From Riptortus pedestris (lineage: Eukaryota > Arthropoda > Insecta > Hemiptera > Alydidae), in the NCBI GenBank assembly GCA_019009955.1, contig CM032233.1, positions 120,375,501 through 120,439,500 of the forward strand: DNA of 64,000 bases, written 5' to 3'. Shown here piece by piece: positions 1 to 11,166 of this stretch. The position numbers were made by a program, and so were the translations under genes. The notes under the pieces were generated by a model. The model worked only from the letters and a program-made list of their open reading frames with translations, made no database searches and was not told the origin of the DNA. Position 1 is the stretch's first letter; every line of letters begins with the position of its first letter.

Positions 1-1034
1 ATTCAGTTCAATCCAATAACCTTAGACTGCTACATTTATCGTGATAGGAATGATCTTACAAGGGGAGTGCACGGCCTTTCCCCAACAGATTTGAACGAAA
101 TTTTTTTAGTGTATAGAACCTAATGAAGAACAGATTCCGTTAAAGCGAGAGAACACATTTCTCTTAAATATACCGTTTGCACATTCTAATTATTATTCAG
201 GTTCAGTTTCCATAAATGATCCAAGTTTCCCATATTTCGGAAGTCCACATTTTTTCGAGAAAATATTCAGAATAAGCAAGGGACAAGGGAAAGGTTAGTC
301 ATCTGTGCTATCAGGTTGTTTGTTTATGTCATAAAAAAAAAAAATGGTCATCTAAAAAATATGTTAAAATATTGCATGAAAGTATTGAGGTCTAAGGCAT
401 ATTTTTCAAAGTGTTTTGGTGGCTCAGTGAGTACCGTTCCAATTTTGTAACTACAAGATCTCGAGATCGAATCTCACCGGGAGCGACTACTATTTTTTTT
501 CCATCAAATTACAAATTCCATCAAGCGTCTCCAAAAATGCAGGTATTTGATTCAAAAGAATCGCTAAATATCATCTACAGAGGATTTTATTGAAATCCAT
601 TCTATTCTTCAACACCAATAAAATTTTTAACTTGATGGTAAAAATAAAAGTCAGTGATCCGAGGCCAAGCATAATGAAAATATAGCTCTAAAGTATAAAA
701 CTGTTAAAGAATATTTTTATGTCTAGAGCTAGAACATTTTTAATATCTTTACTACTTGTAAAATAAAATAATTACAAATAAACAGGTAATGCTAAATATA
801 ACCGATTAAAAATATTTCCAAAATATCCGCGTTATTACTGATAATTGTTATACACGTATGTATACAAATAATAGTAATGTATTTCTTGTATAATATTAAA
901 TATTTCCTTATACCTATTATATTTATGACAAAAAGCATTCGAATTTTCTTTAAATATATGGAACACGTTAAGACTTAAATGCCAATAATTAAAAAAAAAA
1001 AAACTTTTATTTATTCATTAATATTACATTTGTA
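1..1034. other. AT-rich DNA without recognisable gene
   Basis: I see no coding pattern, RNA gene or known repeat end here. The longest reading frame (411-593) is 60 codons, low in complexity and resembles nothing I know. The stretch may be old, diverged repeat or plain intergenic DNA. Confidence 0.5.
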
Positions 1035-1040
1035 TTTATT

Positions 1041-1165
1041 TATTAACGCCCACTTTGGGCTACTATGGCTAATTGGGGTGGGTTATCTACAGGTTACCAC
1101 CCTTTTCTAGCCAGGGTGGGCCTAAGGATTTTATTTAATGAGTTCGTCACTAAATAAATTCTTAT
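1041..1165 (-). repeat. tRNA-derived SINE, 3' half only
   Basis: On the minus strand this matches the 3' body of the SINEs at 54571-54787 and 21957-22171. It shares the CACCCTGGCTAGAAAAGGGTGG hairpin region, the GATAACC block and the terminal AAAGTGG-like stretch. The tRNA-like 5' head is absent, as in a 5'-truncated SINE. It runs directly into the foldback at 1166-1255. Confidence 0.75.
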
Positions 1166-1255
1166 AATATTAAATAAATGCCCAAGATTTTTTTTTACTT
1201 TTTGTTTCTTGGGAATATTAAATAAATGCCCAAGAAACAAAAAGAAAAAAAATCT
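1166..1255. repeat. Foldback with a repeated loop sequence
   Basis: An A/T-rich arm at 1185-1213 ending CTTGGG is complementary to 1229-1255 beginning CCCAAG, with one small gap. The loop AATATTAAATAAATG (1214-1228) is also a direct repeat of 1166-1180, and the CCCAAG next to it is repeated too. It could have arisen by template switching during DNA synthesis. Confidence 0.7.
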
Positions 1256-1264
1256 GAAAAATAT

Positions 1265-1637
1265 TGAATCTGAATAATTAAAATTTGAGTAATTAAACTA
1301 TAAATTATTCTTTCTGATTCATTATAAATTAGATATAGTAAATAGCATGCAATAAAGTTAATATGTTATATTCAGATATATATCAGTAATTGTTTTTCTT
1401 TCCTTTGAAGAATACGTCTATCTATCTGTTCAGCCCTGAGTGGTTGGCAGACCTATTTGAATATAAATCTGAAGTCGTTTCCATTACGAGCTTATTAAAA
1501 TGAACTGATAGATTTCTCATTACCGTTTGTATTTACTCACGGTGGTGTTAACAGTATGACGATTTCTCTATTCTCAAAATGCACGTGCGAAAACCGCTTA
1601 GTTTATGCAGCCCCTGCGCGTGAAGGACTTTTTAAAT
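1265..1637 (+). mobile_element. HINE family, 3' fragment
   Basis: This matches the 3' third of the long HINE form, including the CTATCTATCTGTTCAGCC block, TTTCTCATTACCGTTTGTAT, and the end GCTTAGTTTATGCAGCCCC with a degraded hairpin and GGACTTTTT. The 5' half and the microsatellite are missing. Confidence 0.8.
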
Positions 1638-1752
1638 GTCTCATACGGTAATCTAATGCAACTGGTTTAGAATAAATAAATTGTTACATGTCAAATAAAT
1701 GCAAATTACACAATTTTCCGTTAGCGAGAATAGATGGAGGAGTTGAGTTGAC

Positions 1753-1866
1753 ACATGTGATGTAGGAGCAGAAACTCGAGCTCACGTACTGGCAGAATGT
1801 CCTTTTGGCATGCACGCCCTTTCTACTCTGCCACCTCAAACTCAAAACTCCACGTCACGACTCTCT
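1753..1866 (+). pseudogene. Possible LINE C-terminal Cys-His motif remnant
   Basis: The frame starting at 1753 reads TCDVGAETRAHVLAECPFG and stays open for about 38 codons. The ETRAHVLAECP string resembles the conserved C-terminal ET..HVL..CP segment downstream of the reverse transcriptase in several non-LTR retrotransposons. A stop lies just upstream, and no RT domain is nearby. The match is short and could be chance. Confidence 0.4.
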
Positions 1867-2096
1867 TGAGAGGGAAAATAATGTGAGCTCGGGGACGTTT
1901 GTAAAACGGTCCGTGATCTGGCACGAAACAGCAGGATGACAGCTCCTCTCAATTCCAAGGCAAATCATTTTTTTATTTATGTATTCCATTAAGATGATTT
2001 ACATATTCAAATCTATTATTTAAGTACTTATCGAAATTTGATTTAAGGAAAATCTGCATTAGACATGGTTAATTCAGTAGTCCTGCATTATTATTT

Positions 2097-2690
2097 AAAA
2101 GTCCGTCACGCAGGGGCTGCGTAAACTAAGCAGATTTCCCACGTAAAGTTATACAATAGAGAAATCTCCATAGGAGTGCCGAATAGTAACGGAAACGACC
2201 GAACTAGCTTTCGGCGGGAACCATAGCTCGTCCGTTACACTTAATAAAAACGCAAATATCTCGGTTAATATTCAAGATAGAGAATAAAAAAAAATATAAA
2301 GCAATATTTATAGGAAACTTAATTTGCAATACGATTAGTTCTAAACAATTTTTCGATCCGACGTACAGTAACGGAGATACGTCGAATTTTCAAAAATCTC
2401 TTCCTCTAAACACCCCCCCCCCTCCCACTGGTCCGATTTCAGTCGTTAACGAACTTGATCTTTATTGTTACATAAAACGATTAAATACCGAGTTTGGTGA
2501 CGATTAAACAAAAGTTTCGACCGCTAGAGTGTTAACAGACAAATATATATATACATATATATATAGTTTTGAACGGACCTCATTTTCGTCATTTCATGGG
2601 TAGGATTGATGGACATTTGAAGAAATTTTTCGAAAATCGCATCATGAGTACGACCTCAATAGCTGATTTCCCTCTAGGGAAATCTGCTAA
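2097..2690 (-). mobile_element. HINE family, complete short-form copy
   Basis: Read on the minus strand it begins TTAGCAGATTTCCC at 2690, then AGCTATTGAGGTCGTACTCATG and GAGGTCCGTTCAAAACT. A (TA)n stretch at about 2545-2572 follows, then CGCTCTAGCGG-type sequence, a G-run, and the CGTCGGATCGAAAAATTG block. It ends with GGGAAATCTGCTTAG, a CGCAG-CCC-CTGCG hairpin and GACGGACTTTT at 2097. Both ends are present, so this is a reference copy of about 594 bp. It has no coding capacity. By structure it is a non-autonomous Helentron-type (HINE/DINE-1-like) element; that class is my inference from layout. Confidence 0.85.
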
Positions 2691-2922
2691 TAAAAAGAGA
2701 GGGGGGGGGTATCCGTTATTATGAGTCGGATCGTTAAATGTTATAGAACCAACCTTGTTACACTACTGATCTCCTACAATTGTTGTTCTATGAATTATTT
2801 CGTAACTCAAGTATTGAGAGAGTTATTCGTACCTTCTTGTATTCTCCTATCATCAACAATACAATTAAATATCCATATCAGTAACGTTCAAACCAAAATT
2901 GCGACTATTAGAGCGTCAACAG

Positions 2923-2986
<64 letters not shown>

Positions 2987-3114
2987 GTGTGTGGTTCTTG
3001 TCGGGGGGTTTGTCACTGTTGGTGAAATGAATCTTAGTTTATGCCAATATTTCGAGAATTTTTATGTTCTCTTCCTCAGGGCTGTAAAAATTACATGTAC
3101 TACATTATAATATT

Positions 3115-3901
3115 GCACATTGGTGTTATACATTGTTATAAAAGGTGTGTTTTCCTTATTATTACTTACCAAGACTAAATATATTTACAGACTAGTATAC
3201 ATTCTTATTGCACTATGACTAGAGTTATAGTAACCTTCCTTGTTTTGTTTACATAGCAGGGTCACAGCCTTTTGTATGTTTTATATATTTATAGTATGGT
3301 GTATTTGTTTGTTAAACTATATTATAATTGTTTTACTGTGGTTCTTATATTATTTTACAATGGTTATTGCTATGCACTATTTTAATTATTGCTATGTTGT
3401 GTTAAATCTATGTTATTGCCACTTACCACTATGTTATTGCAACTTATATTATTTTACAGTAATTATTGCTATGCATTATTACAATCATTGTCATGTTATT
3501 TTAAATTATAATTATTGTTGTGTTATGTTAAAGTTATTCCTATGTTGTATTTATGTTGCTATTCTTATTCTTATATTTATTATGTTTATAACAACCATTC
3601 CTGTGTGTTACTAAAATCATTGTTATGCCTATATTAAAGCTATTCTTATGTTGCATTATTATTATTCTATTATGTATCTACAGTATGGTTATTCTATTAT
3701 GTATTTACAGTATTATTATTCTGTTATGTTTCTACAGTATTATTATTCTATTGTGTATTTACAGTATTATTATTCTATTATGTTTACAGTTATTATTGCT
3801 GTTTGTAGTTATATTTTTATTAGAGCCACCTTCTTGATGTATTACATCTATTAAATTATAATATGTTACAGCTGTTTACAGTGTTTTATATATATATATA
3901 T

Positions 3902-3946
<45 letters not shown>

Positions 3947-3956
3947 TTTATAATAA
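3115..3956. repeat. Low-complexity AT-rich stretch with 27-bp minisatellite
   Basis: At 3657-3789 about five copies of a 27-bp unit, consensus TATTATTATTCTATTATGTA plus TTTACAG, stand in tandem. Copies differ by a few substitutions and the last is 25 bp. Upstream sequence is looser, with repeated TTGCTATG/ATTATT words. Long open frames here come from the low complexity and the 27-bp period, not from a gene. A (TA)n array follows at about 3888-3936. Confidence 0.75.
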
Positions 3957-3989
3957 TAATGATATGGGTATTATATATAATGTGGTGGT

Positions 3990-5963
3990 GTTATGGGGTG
4001 CTCGAGTTGTTATGTATGTGAATATATGTTATGTATGGATATGAATTATTGTATAGTGTTGAGTGTGTATTTATGGTATTATGTTGCAGTATATGGTGGC
4101 TGAGTTTGTCAATGTCTGTCTTTTTGTTGCATGTGTTTTTGTGTTGGGCTATGTCTAGCATTTCCTTAAACATTCTTTTGGATTTGTTGGGTTTCTATGT
4201 CTAGTATTTGTGTTTTCGTTGTAGTTGAAGTGGTGGTCATTGTTGATGCTATGTTTGGGCCAATGCACTGTTTAGTTTGTTAAATTTTTATATCAGATTT
4301 GTGGCCTGTTATTCTGTTGGTGATGTATTGGCTGGTTTCTCCAATGTATAATGTGTTGCAGTTTTTGCATGGTATCTTGTAAATGACATTGCTCTTTTTG
4401 TTTGGGGGGTTTTTTTTGCTTTAAGTTTTGAGTATATTATTTTGTGTACTGTTTTTTTTGTTTTTGAAGCTGATTTTTATGTTGTGGTTGGTCATTACAT
4501 TAGCTAATTTTTCAGATAGGCCTCTGACATATGTGATAGAGTGGAATCTGAGTTGGTTGATGTTATTGGTGTTTTGTGTTATGCTGTGTGTTTGTTTGTC
4601 TGTTTTGTTTGTGTTGTGTAATGATGCGGTTGATAAGTTTGTTTGGGGTAATTGTTGTGTCTAAGTATGTTTTTTACTACTTTTATGTTTCCTTTGTGGT
4701 ACGGTGGGTCGCTCAGTTTGAGTGCTCTGTGTATGAGTGCTTGTGCTGTGTTGATTTTTTGTTTTTATTGGGTGGTGTGAGTTGTAGTCTATATGTCTGT
4801 CTGTTTTGTGTGGTTTGGTCCACCAATTGACTGCTATGGTGGCCATTGGGTTTCCTTAGAGTGATGGTGTCTAAAAAATGGTAGTGTTTTGTTGTTTTCT
4901 AGTTCTATTGTAAATTGGAAGTTGTGGTGGTATGCGTTGAAGTGAGTGAGGATATTAGTAGTTTTCTGTGGAAGGTATGGTAAGGTATAAGGTCATCTAT
5001 GTATCGGTAGATGAATGGAATAGTCATATGGTAGTTGTGTGAGTGTTTTGTTTATGAGGTCCGGTTGATAAGTCCGCTGTAATAGTGGCTGATCCCATGG
5101 GGAGTCCATCTATGATTTTGTAGTACTTTTCTTCATACTGGAGGGTATCCGCAATCTAGGCATAGATTTAATAGGCTTATGAAGTCTGTGGTTGATATAT
5201 TTGTATTGTCTTTTTGGTTTGTCCCATTTGTCGACTAGTAATTGTTTGACAATGTTGTTTGGGATATTAGTGAATAGTGATTTCACATCTAGAGATATGA
5301 GTATATAGTTGTCTGGTATGTTTTTGGTTTTTTATTTCATTGTTAAAATTGGAAGGAGTCTTTGATGGTGTAAGGATCGTCTATTAGTGGTTTGATTAAG
5401 TCTGTGAGGTATTTGGATGTGTGGTATGTGGGGCTGTTGTTGAAGCTGACTACTGGTCTGAGGGGGTTGTTAGCTTTGTGGGTTTTGACTGAGCCATAAA
5501 TTCTGAGGGGCTGTGCTGTTGTATTTTGTTAGTTTGTTTTTTGTGATTGTGTCTATTTTTTTTATCTTTATGTAATTTGAGTATTAATTTATTTTTTTCC
5601 CTCTAATGTAGAGGTGGGGTCTCTTTTGACTTGTTTGTATGTGTTTTTGTCTGTAAGTAACTCTAATATTTTGGTGTTGTATTCGTGTTTGTCCATGACA
5701 ACCGTGTGATTGCTTTTGTCTGATTTTAGTATAAGCAAGTGTTTGTTGTTGTGTAGGAATTGTTTTGTTTTATTGATGTGGTTGTTTAGGGGGTCTTGTT
5801 TTTTTGTGTTTTTGAGTTTATTGTTGTAGTTTGTTATGATGTTAGTGCATTTTGCTATGATTGTGTTTTTTGTGTGGTTATCATTGATGTCGTGTGTTAT
5901 ATAGTCAATGTCGGATAGTATGTCCATTAGTGGTAAGTCTTTGTGTGTGTATGGTAGGGCCAC
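3990..5963 (-). pseudogene. Penelope-type reverse transcriptase plus GIY-YIG endonuclease, broken
   Basis: The frame 5963-5589 contains LLILKSDKSNHTVVMDK and LLTDKNTYKQVKRDPT, the N-terminal signature of Penelope-like proteins. Downstream, after frameshifts, I read LRPVVSFNNSPTYHTSKYL (about 5400-5470), RT motif A SLDVKSLFTNIP (about 5255-5300), motif B GLPMGS (about 5090-5107) and motif C RYIDD (4992-5003). Next comes TDRHIDYNSHHPIKTK (about 4770-4820), and then NTLYIGETSQYITNRITGHK (about 4290-4375), which fits the GIY-YIG nuclease. A C-terminal tail with NKKTDIDKLSHHIL lies near 4090-4130. The domain order is complete for the family, but at least four frameshifts or stops make it non-functional. 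In an intact element the product would copy RNA primed at an endonuclease nick. Confidence 0.9.
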
Positions 5964-6172
5964 TTAGGGGTCTAGACTTAAAGTTTGTTGTATATTGGGG
6001 GGTATGATCGTGGGAGTGAGATTGATTACCCATTCATTATTATTATTGTTGTTTTATTTGCAGAGTTTTTATTTCCCAGTTTGTTATTTTTTTTTGTTTT
6101 TTTTTTCGGACCAAAGCTCCGAAAAGAACAACACACCACATATAAATACAACCTGGTCGAAAACATCAGCAC

Positions 6173-6220
<48 letters not shown>

Positions 6221-6225
<5 letters not shown>

Positions 6226-6425
6226 CGTCCACTTTTTGCTACTATGTCTAATTGGGACGGGTTATCTACAGGTTACCATCCTTTTCTAGCCAGGGTGGGA
6301 CTAAGGATTTTACTTAATGAGTTCTTCACTAAATAAATTCCTATTTGCCCTGGCGGGAATCGAACTCTAGGTTTATCATGTGAGATTAATCCTACGCTTT
6401 GACTCACATGGTTAACCTGAGCACC
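6221..6425 (-). repeat. tRNA-derived SINE, near full length
   Basis: This is the reverse complement of the SINE at 54571-54787. The 5' head is at 6425 (GGTGCTCAGGTTAACC), the degraded B-box region AGAGTTCGATTCCCGCC is near 6355-6372, and the body ends with the CACCCTGGCTAGAAAAGG block and the distal AAAGTGGACGTTAAT at 6221. It abuts the (TA)n array closing the Penelope element. No clear target duplication is visible because the left flank is microsatellite. Confidence 0.8.
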
Positions 6426-6881
6426 TTTTTACCTCCAACGCCCTCTTCTCCTGGTTTTATTTCAGCTATTAATAAATGTTATCTTTAGTTTTGTATGAAA
6501 CATGAGAAAATAGAGTATGGTTCCGATCAAGTAGAAGTTACAGAACTAACTAGTTGGTAAACATTGAGCAGCCTACTCGGATATTTCTAATTATAAAAGG
6601 AAATTTAAAAGAAAAATACTCTTTCTAATTGGATGTTTATAAGCAATTTAGAAACGAAAAGGGGGTATTTTACCATAATGAGTTCAACGCTCTAGGGCTG
6701 TTTTAATTAAGGAACTTACTCCTTCGAAATTTAAAAAAATATTTATAATTATCCAGCTCTGATATTAATTGGCGTAGGCAGCAGGGCAATAGTATATTAG
6801 AATTAGAATGGTAAACAAGAGCTTTAAGAGTTTTTATTAGCTGTGTTCATTCATGTGAGTGGGGAAAATATTCTGAGATTG

Positions 6882-6915
<34 letters not shown>

Positions 6916-7049
6916 AGAAAAGAAAGATGAGTAATCCCGGTTGTAAGGGGTGTAAAAACAACGACAAAAAAATACTGAATATGGGTATTGCTTCGTTTCA
7001 AGAGACAAGAGAATGTAAACAAAATAATTACGTTCGTCTTACCTAAAGT
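6426..7049. other. No gene seen; AT-rich with a (TA)n array
   Basis: The start (6430-6545) weakly recalls the HINE core (TCTTCTCCTGGTTTTATTTCAGC). A (TA)n array is at 6886-6914. Reading frames across it are not credible genes. Confidence 0.45.
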
Positions 7050-7195
7050 GATGAACTTCTCGATATACCTTTTAGCAGATTTCCCTTAAGGGAAATCAGC
7101 TATTGAGGTTGTACTCATGACGGAATATTCGAAATTTTTCTTCAAATGTCCATCGATCCTACCTAGTAGATGACGAAAATGAGGTCCGTTCAAAA

Positions 7196-7261
<66 letters not shown>

Positions 7262-7718
7262 CTGTTACCGCTCTAGCGGTCGCAATTTTTGTTTAATCGT
7301 TATCAAACTCGATATTTAGTCGTTTTATGTAAAAAGAAAGATCAAGTTCGTTAACGGCTGAAATCGGACCAGTAGGAGGGGGGGGGGGGTTTAGAAGGGA
7401 GGATTTTCGAAAATTCGAAATATCTCCGTTACTATTCGTCGGATCGAAAAATTGTACAAAATCTTATTACAAATTAAATTTACTATAAATATTGTCATAT
7501 ACATTTATTCTCTATCTTGAATATTAACCGAGATATTTGGATTTGTATTCTGCGTGTGGTCGGCAAGAGTCGGCGACCGTTTCCGTAACTATTCGTCCCT
7601 CGTGAATAGGTTTAGAGGTTTCTTACTACTACAGTTGTTATTAGGCAGATTTCTCTATTGTAAAACTTCACGAGGGAAATCTGCTTAGTTTACGCAGCCC
7701 CTGCGTGACGGACTTTTT
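7050..7718 (+). mobile_element. HINE family, complete copy with 22 bp of duplicated flank
   Basis: The element proper is 7072-7718. It starts TTAGCAGATTTCCCTTAAGG with a perfect TTTCCCTTAAGGGAAA palindrome. The (TA)n cassette is at 7198-7256, followed by GTCTGTTACCGCTCTAGCGG, a G-run and the CGGATCGAAAAATTG block. It ends with GGGAAATCTGCTTAG, hairpin CGCAG (7693-7697), CCC, CTGCG (7701-7705), and GACGGACTTTTT. The inverted GGGAAATCTGCT near the 3' end against the 5' terminal AGCAGATTTCCC gives asymmetric inverted repeats. No ORF. Positions 7050-7623, including 22 bp outside the element, recur at 8646-9213. Confidence 0.88.
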
Positions 7719-8010
7719 ATTATTCAAAGAGTGCTAATACCTACTAAGCTTAGCTGATAGGCGAGAATGAGTCTGGAAGGAACTTATTGCAAGAGTGAAA
7801 CCAGAGTTGGCACCTTTGTTGGCTTTGAGGTCACCACTGGCTTAAGACAAGAGGATTATTTCCTTTAATATTTAACGTTGCCCTAAAATTTTCAATAAGA
7901 TAAATAGGTACAATCCACAGATGTGGTTACTGATTCGGTTGAAGCTAAGAATGCTCTTTCAGAGTCTCTTGAAAACTGTCTTCTGACCCATATCTGCCTG
8001 TAAGTTGTTT
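7719..8010. other. Unassigned sequence between HINE copies
   Basis: About 290 bp of more complex sequence without an ORF, RNA gene or match to other parts of the window. Confidence 0.5.
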
Positions 8011-8645
8011 TTAGCAGATTTCCCTTAAGGGAAATCAGCTATTGAGGTCGTACTCATGACGCGATTTTCGAAAAATCTCTTCAAATGTCCATCAATCCTA
8101 CCCAGGAGATGATGAAAATGAGGTCCGTTCAAAATTATATACATATATATGTCTGTTACCGCTCTAGCGGTCGCAATTATTGTTTAATCATTACCAAACT
8201 CGGTATTTAGTCGTTTTATGTAAACAGAAAGATAAAGTTTGTTAATGGCTGATATCGGACGAATGGGAGGGGGGGGGGTTTATAGGGGAAGCATTTCGAA
8301 AAATCGAAATACGTCCGTTACTATACGTCGGATTGAACAATTGTATAGTAGCAATCGTATTGCAAATTAAATTTACTATAAATACTGTTATATACATTTA
8401 TTCTCTATCTTGAATTTCAACCGAGATATTTGAATTTTTCAGTTTTCAGCCTTCAGTAACCCCCACATCTACCCGTGTTGCATAAACCATACTCTGTTAT
8501 ATAATAAACCACATTATTCGAAGTTTAAATGCCAAATATTGTTTTCCTGAGACCTTTATTATACGAGATACAAGCACATATGTTCGTTTGACCCCCCCCC
8601 CGTCTTAAATTCTTGGACTTCTAAAATGTTATTGATAGAGATTGA
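8011..8645 (+). mobile_element. HINE family, long form, 3' truncated
   Basis: It has the complete 5' end (TTAGCAGATTTCCCTTAAGG), only a very short TA cassette (8140-8150), and the full core. It continues into the long-form extension (TTTCAGCCTTCAGTAA, CCACATTATTCGAAG, a C-run near 8590). It stops in that extension where the duplicated block 8646-9213 begins. Confidence 0.85.
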
Positions 8646-8791
8646 GATGAACTTCTCGATATACCTTTTAGCAGATTTCCCTTAAGGGAAATCAGCTATT
8701 GAGGTTGTACTCATGACGGAATATTCGAAATTTTTCTTCAAATGTCCATCGATCCTACCTAGTAGATGACGAAAATGAGGTCCGTTCAAAA

Positions 8792-8852
<61 letters not shown>

Positions 8853-9213
8853 TATGTCTGTTACCGCTCTAGCGGTCGCAATTTTTGTTTGATCGTTACC
8901 AATCTCGATATTTAGTCGTTTTATGTAAAACGAAAGATCAAGTTCGTTACCGGCTGAAATCGGACCTCGGGGAGGGGGGGTTTAGAAGAGAGGATTTTCT
9001 AAAATTCGAAATATCTCCGTTACTATTCGTCGGATCGAAAAATTGTACAGAATCTTATTACAAATTAAATTTACTATAAATATTGTCATATACATTTATT
9101 CTCTATCTTGAATATTAACCGAGATATTTGCATTTGTATTCTGCGTGTGGTCGGCAAGAGTCGGCGACCGTTTCCGTAACTATTCGTCCCTCGTGAATAG
9201 GTTTAGAGGTTTC
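8646..9213 (+). mobile_element. HINE copy within a local duplication
   Basis: Near-identical to 7050-7623, including the non-element flank GATGAACTTCTCGATATACC (8646-8665) before the element start at 8668. It therefore looks like a copy made by DNA-level duplication, not by transposition. The (TA)n cassette is at 8794-8845. It breaks off after GTTTAGAGGTTTCT and joins another HINE at CCATCAATCC. Confidence 0.85.
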
Positions 9214-9955
9214 TCCATCAATCCTACCCAGGAGATGATGAAAATGAGGTCCGTTCAAAATTATATACATATATTTGTCTGTTAACGCTCTAGCGGTCGC
9301 AATTTTTGTTTGATCGTTACCAAACTCGATATTTAACCGTTTTATGTAAAAAGACAGATCAAGCTCGTTAATGGCTGAAATCAGACTAGAGGGAGGGGGG
9401 GGGGTTAGAGGGGGGGATTTTCGAAAATTCAAAATATCTCCGTTATTATGCATCGGATCGAACAATTGTATAGAGCCAATCTTATTGAATATTAAACTTA
9501 CTATAGATATTGTTCTATACATTTATTCTCTATCTTGAATATTAACCGAGATATTTGCATTTTTATGAAGTCTGTTACGTCGGGTATAGTTCGGACTAGG
9601 TCGGCCGTTTCCGTAACTACTCGGCTCAGGTGGAAGCTACTTTTGAGCTTACCTGTCGTTTCTAGCCTTACCTTTCCTTAGTTACTTTGTGAGATTTATG
9701 CAAATACGTTCTGTTCATCCGCCCCCCCCCCGCCTTCTTTAGTTCTTGGACTACTAAAATTTGAGTTATTAAAATATAAATTATTCTTACAATTCAGAAG
9801 CCGTTTCAGTTGGGAATTTATTTTAATTAACTGAAAGATTTCTCATTACCGTTTGGTGGTGTTGTGTTACCAGTATGCAGATTTCTCTATTGTAAAACTT
9901 CACATGGGAAATCCGCTTAGTTTTCGGAGCCCCTGCGTGACGGACTTTTTTTTCT
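9214..9955 (+). mobile_element. HINE family, 5'-truncated copy
   Basis: It enters the element at CCATCAATCCTACCCAGGAG, has a minimal TA cassette (9263-9275) and the core, and then a variant 3' region with GGTCGGCCGTTTCCGTAAC. It ends GGGAAATCCGCTTAG, a partly decayed hairpin (CGGAGCCCCTGCG), and GACGGACTTTTT at 9955. Confidence 0.82.
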
Positions 9956-10187
9956 TGTAAACTGATGAGATTTCTTAGTAAAGTCAACACACTATTCTCA
10001 TGTTATATCAATAAGGTGCTAACTAATTGCCCTTAATCCAAATATTAGTTTTGTCATCTTTCGATTTAATCGGAATGCACACTGCTCCTCCTCACTATAT
10101 CCCCTGGGATCTTCTTTCAATAATACCCCCACCCCTTTGATTATCACAAATACCTGCTGTAATTTTTGATATGCATATCTATATTTG

Positions 10188-10339
<152 letters not shown>

Positions 10340-10359
10340 ATAAGTAACGTTTATGTAGA

Positions 10360-11166
10360 TTGTTTTTTTTTCTCAACATTTCCCTATACTTTTTTGTTTC
10401 ACATACAATAGACACGATATCTGCAATTTGTGGCTTTGGTGTCTGTTTGTTTGTTTTTTTGTATGTAACTTTTTCACGCCAAAACTACTAAACCGAATTT
10501 TATGAAACTTGGTACGTATATTACTACTGACTTAACCTAGACTATACGCTATACTACTATTCTCTGAGACGAACAGGAGTGGGGGTTATAAAGGAGGCCT
10601 GAAATTAAAAATAGCTATATTTCGTTTCCTCTTGGTTTTTTGGCTACTATGCACATAACAAGTTGTTTATCTTGTTATTCAGAGTAACATTTGTGTACAT
10701 ATGCGCTTTCGACAAATACCGATGTAGAAACAACATATACTCTAAAAACTATAGCGGGCGTGAACAATTTTATTTAAGGGAAATCAGTTAAACAAATGTA
10801 CTAGCTCAATGAAGCTCCATTTATGGGCAAATTATATTGCTCATTGATTGTCTCGAACAGATTTGGGGGTTATAAGAGAAGCCTGAAACATGCATTTAAC
10901 AAAAGTTGTTTACTTTGTTATTTAGATTATTTTTCGTTGTGTACACTTTTATCGTACAACGAAGTATAAACAAGATATACGTTAAAAACCATAGCGGGGG
11001 TCAACGATTTTATTGGGCACATAAGACTTGGATCAATGGACATTTGAGGAAATTTTTCACAAATCGCGTCATGAGTACGACCTCAATAGCTTATTTCCCT
11101 TAAGGGAAATCAGTTAAACAAATGTACTAACTGAGTAAATCTACATTTATGGGCAAATTATATTGC
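10360..11166 (-). mobile_element. Helitron family fragment with duplicated HINE 5' scrap
   Basis: The stretch 10385-10775 matches the Helitron family body: GTTTCACATACAATAGACAC, GTTTGTTTGTTT, ACTAAACCGAATTTTATGAA, ACAGGAGTGGGGGTTATAA and CTATAGCGGG. A HINE 5' scrap (AAGGGAAATCAGTTAAAC) plus about 65 bp ending TGGGCAAATTATATTGCTC appears at 10777-10842 and again at 11102-11166. This frames a second Helitron piece and a HINE 5' end (11027-11105, minus). No ORF. Confidence 0.75.

Larger units (their letters stand above)
2984..6182 (-). mobile_element. Penelope-like retroelement, decayed
   Basis: The coding core (3990-5963) lies between two terminal modules. At 2984-3110 is a unit with a TCTTCCTCAGGGCTG end, also seen at 49856, 56870 and 60206. 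At 6105-6182 is a module containing ACCTGGTCGAAAACATCAGC, also seen at 50178, 56994 and 60507. Penelope-like elements carry such terminal repeats, often with hammerhead ribozymes. (TA)n arrays bound both sides. The region 3115-3950 between the left module and the ORF is low-complexity and contains a minisatellite. Exact ends are not certain. Confidence 0.65.

Noticed and set aside
3240..3837. 124-codon and 70-codon membrane-like proteins
   Set aside because: Low-complexity AT-rich DNA with a 27-bp period gives hydrophobic frames; no start context or homology is recognisable.
5985..6251. 88-codon plus-strand frame
   Set aside because: It ends in a Tyr-Ile run from (TA)n and overlaps the Penelope terminal module on the other strand.
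9115..9522. 135-codon minus-strand ORF
   Set aside because: It lies wholly in HINE core sequence, which other copies show to be non-coding.
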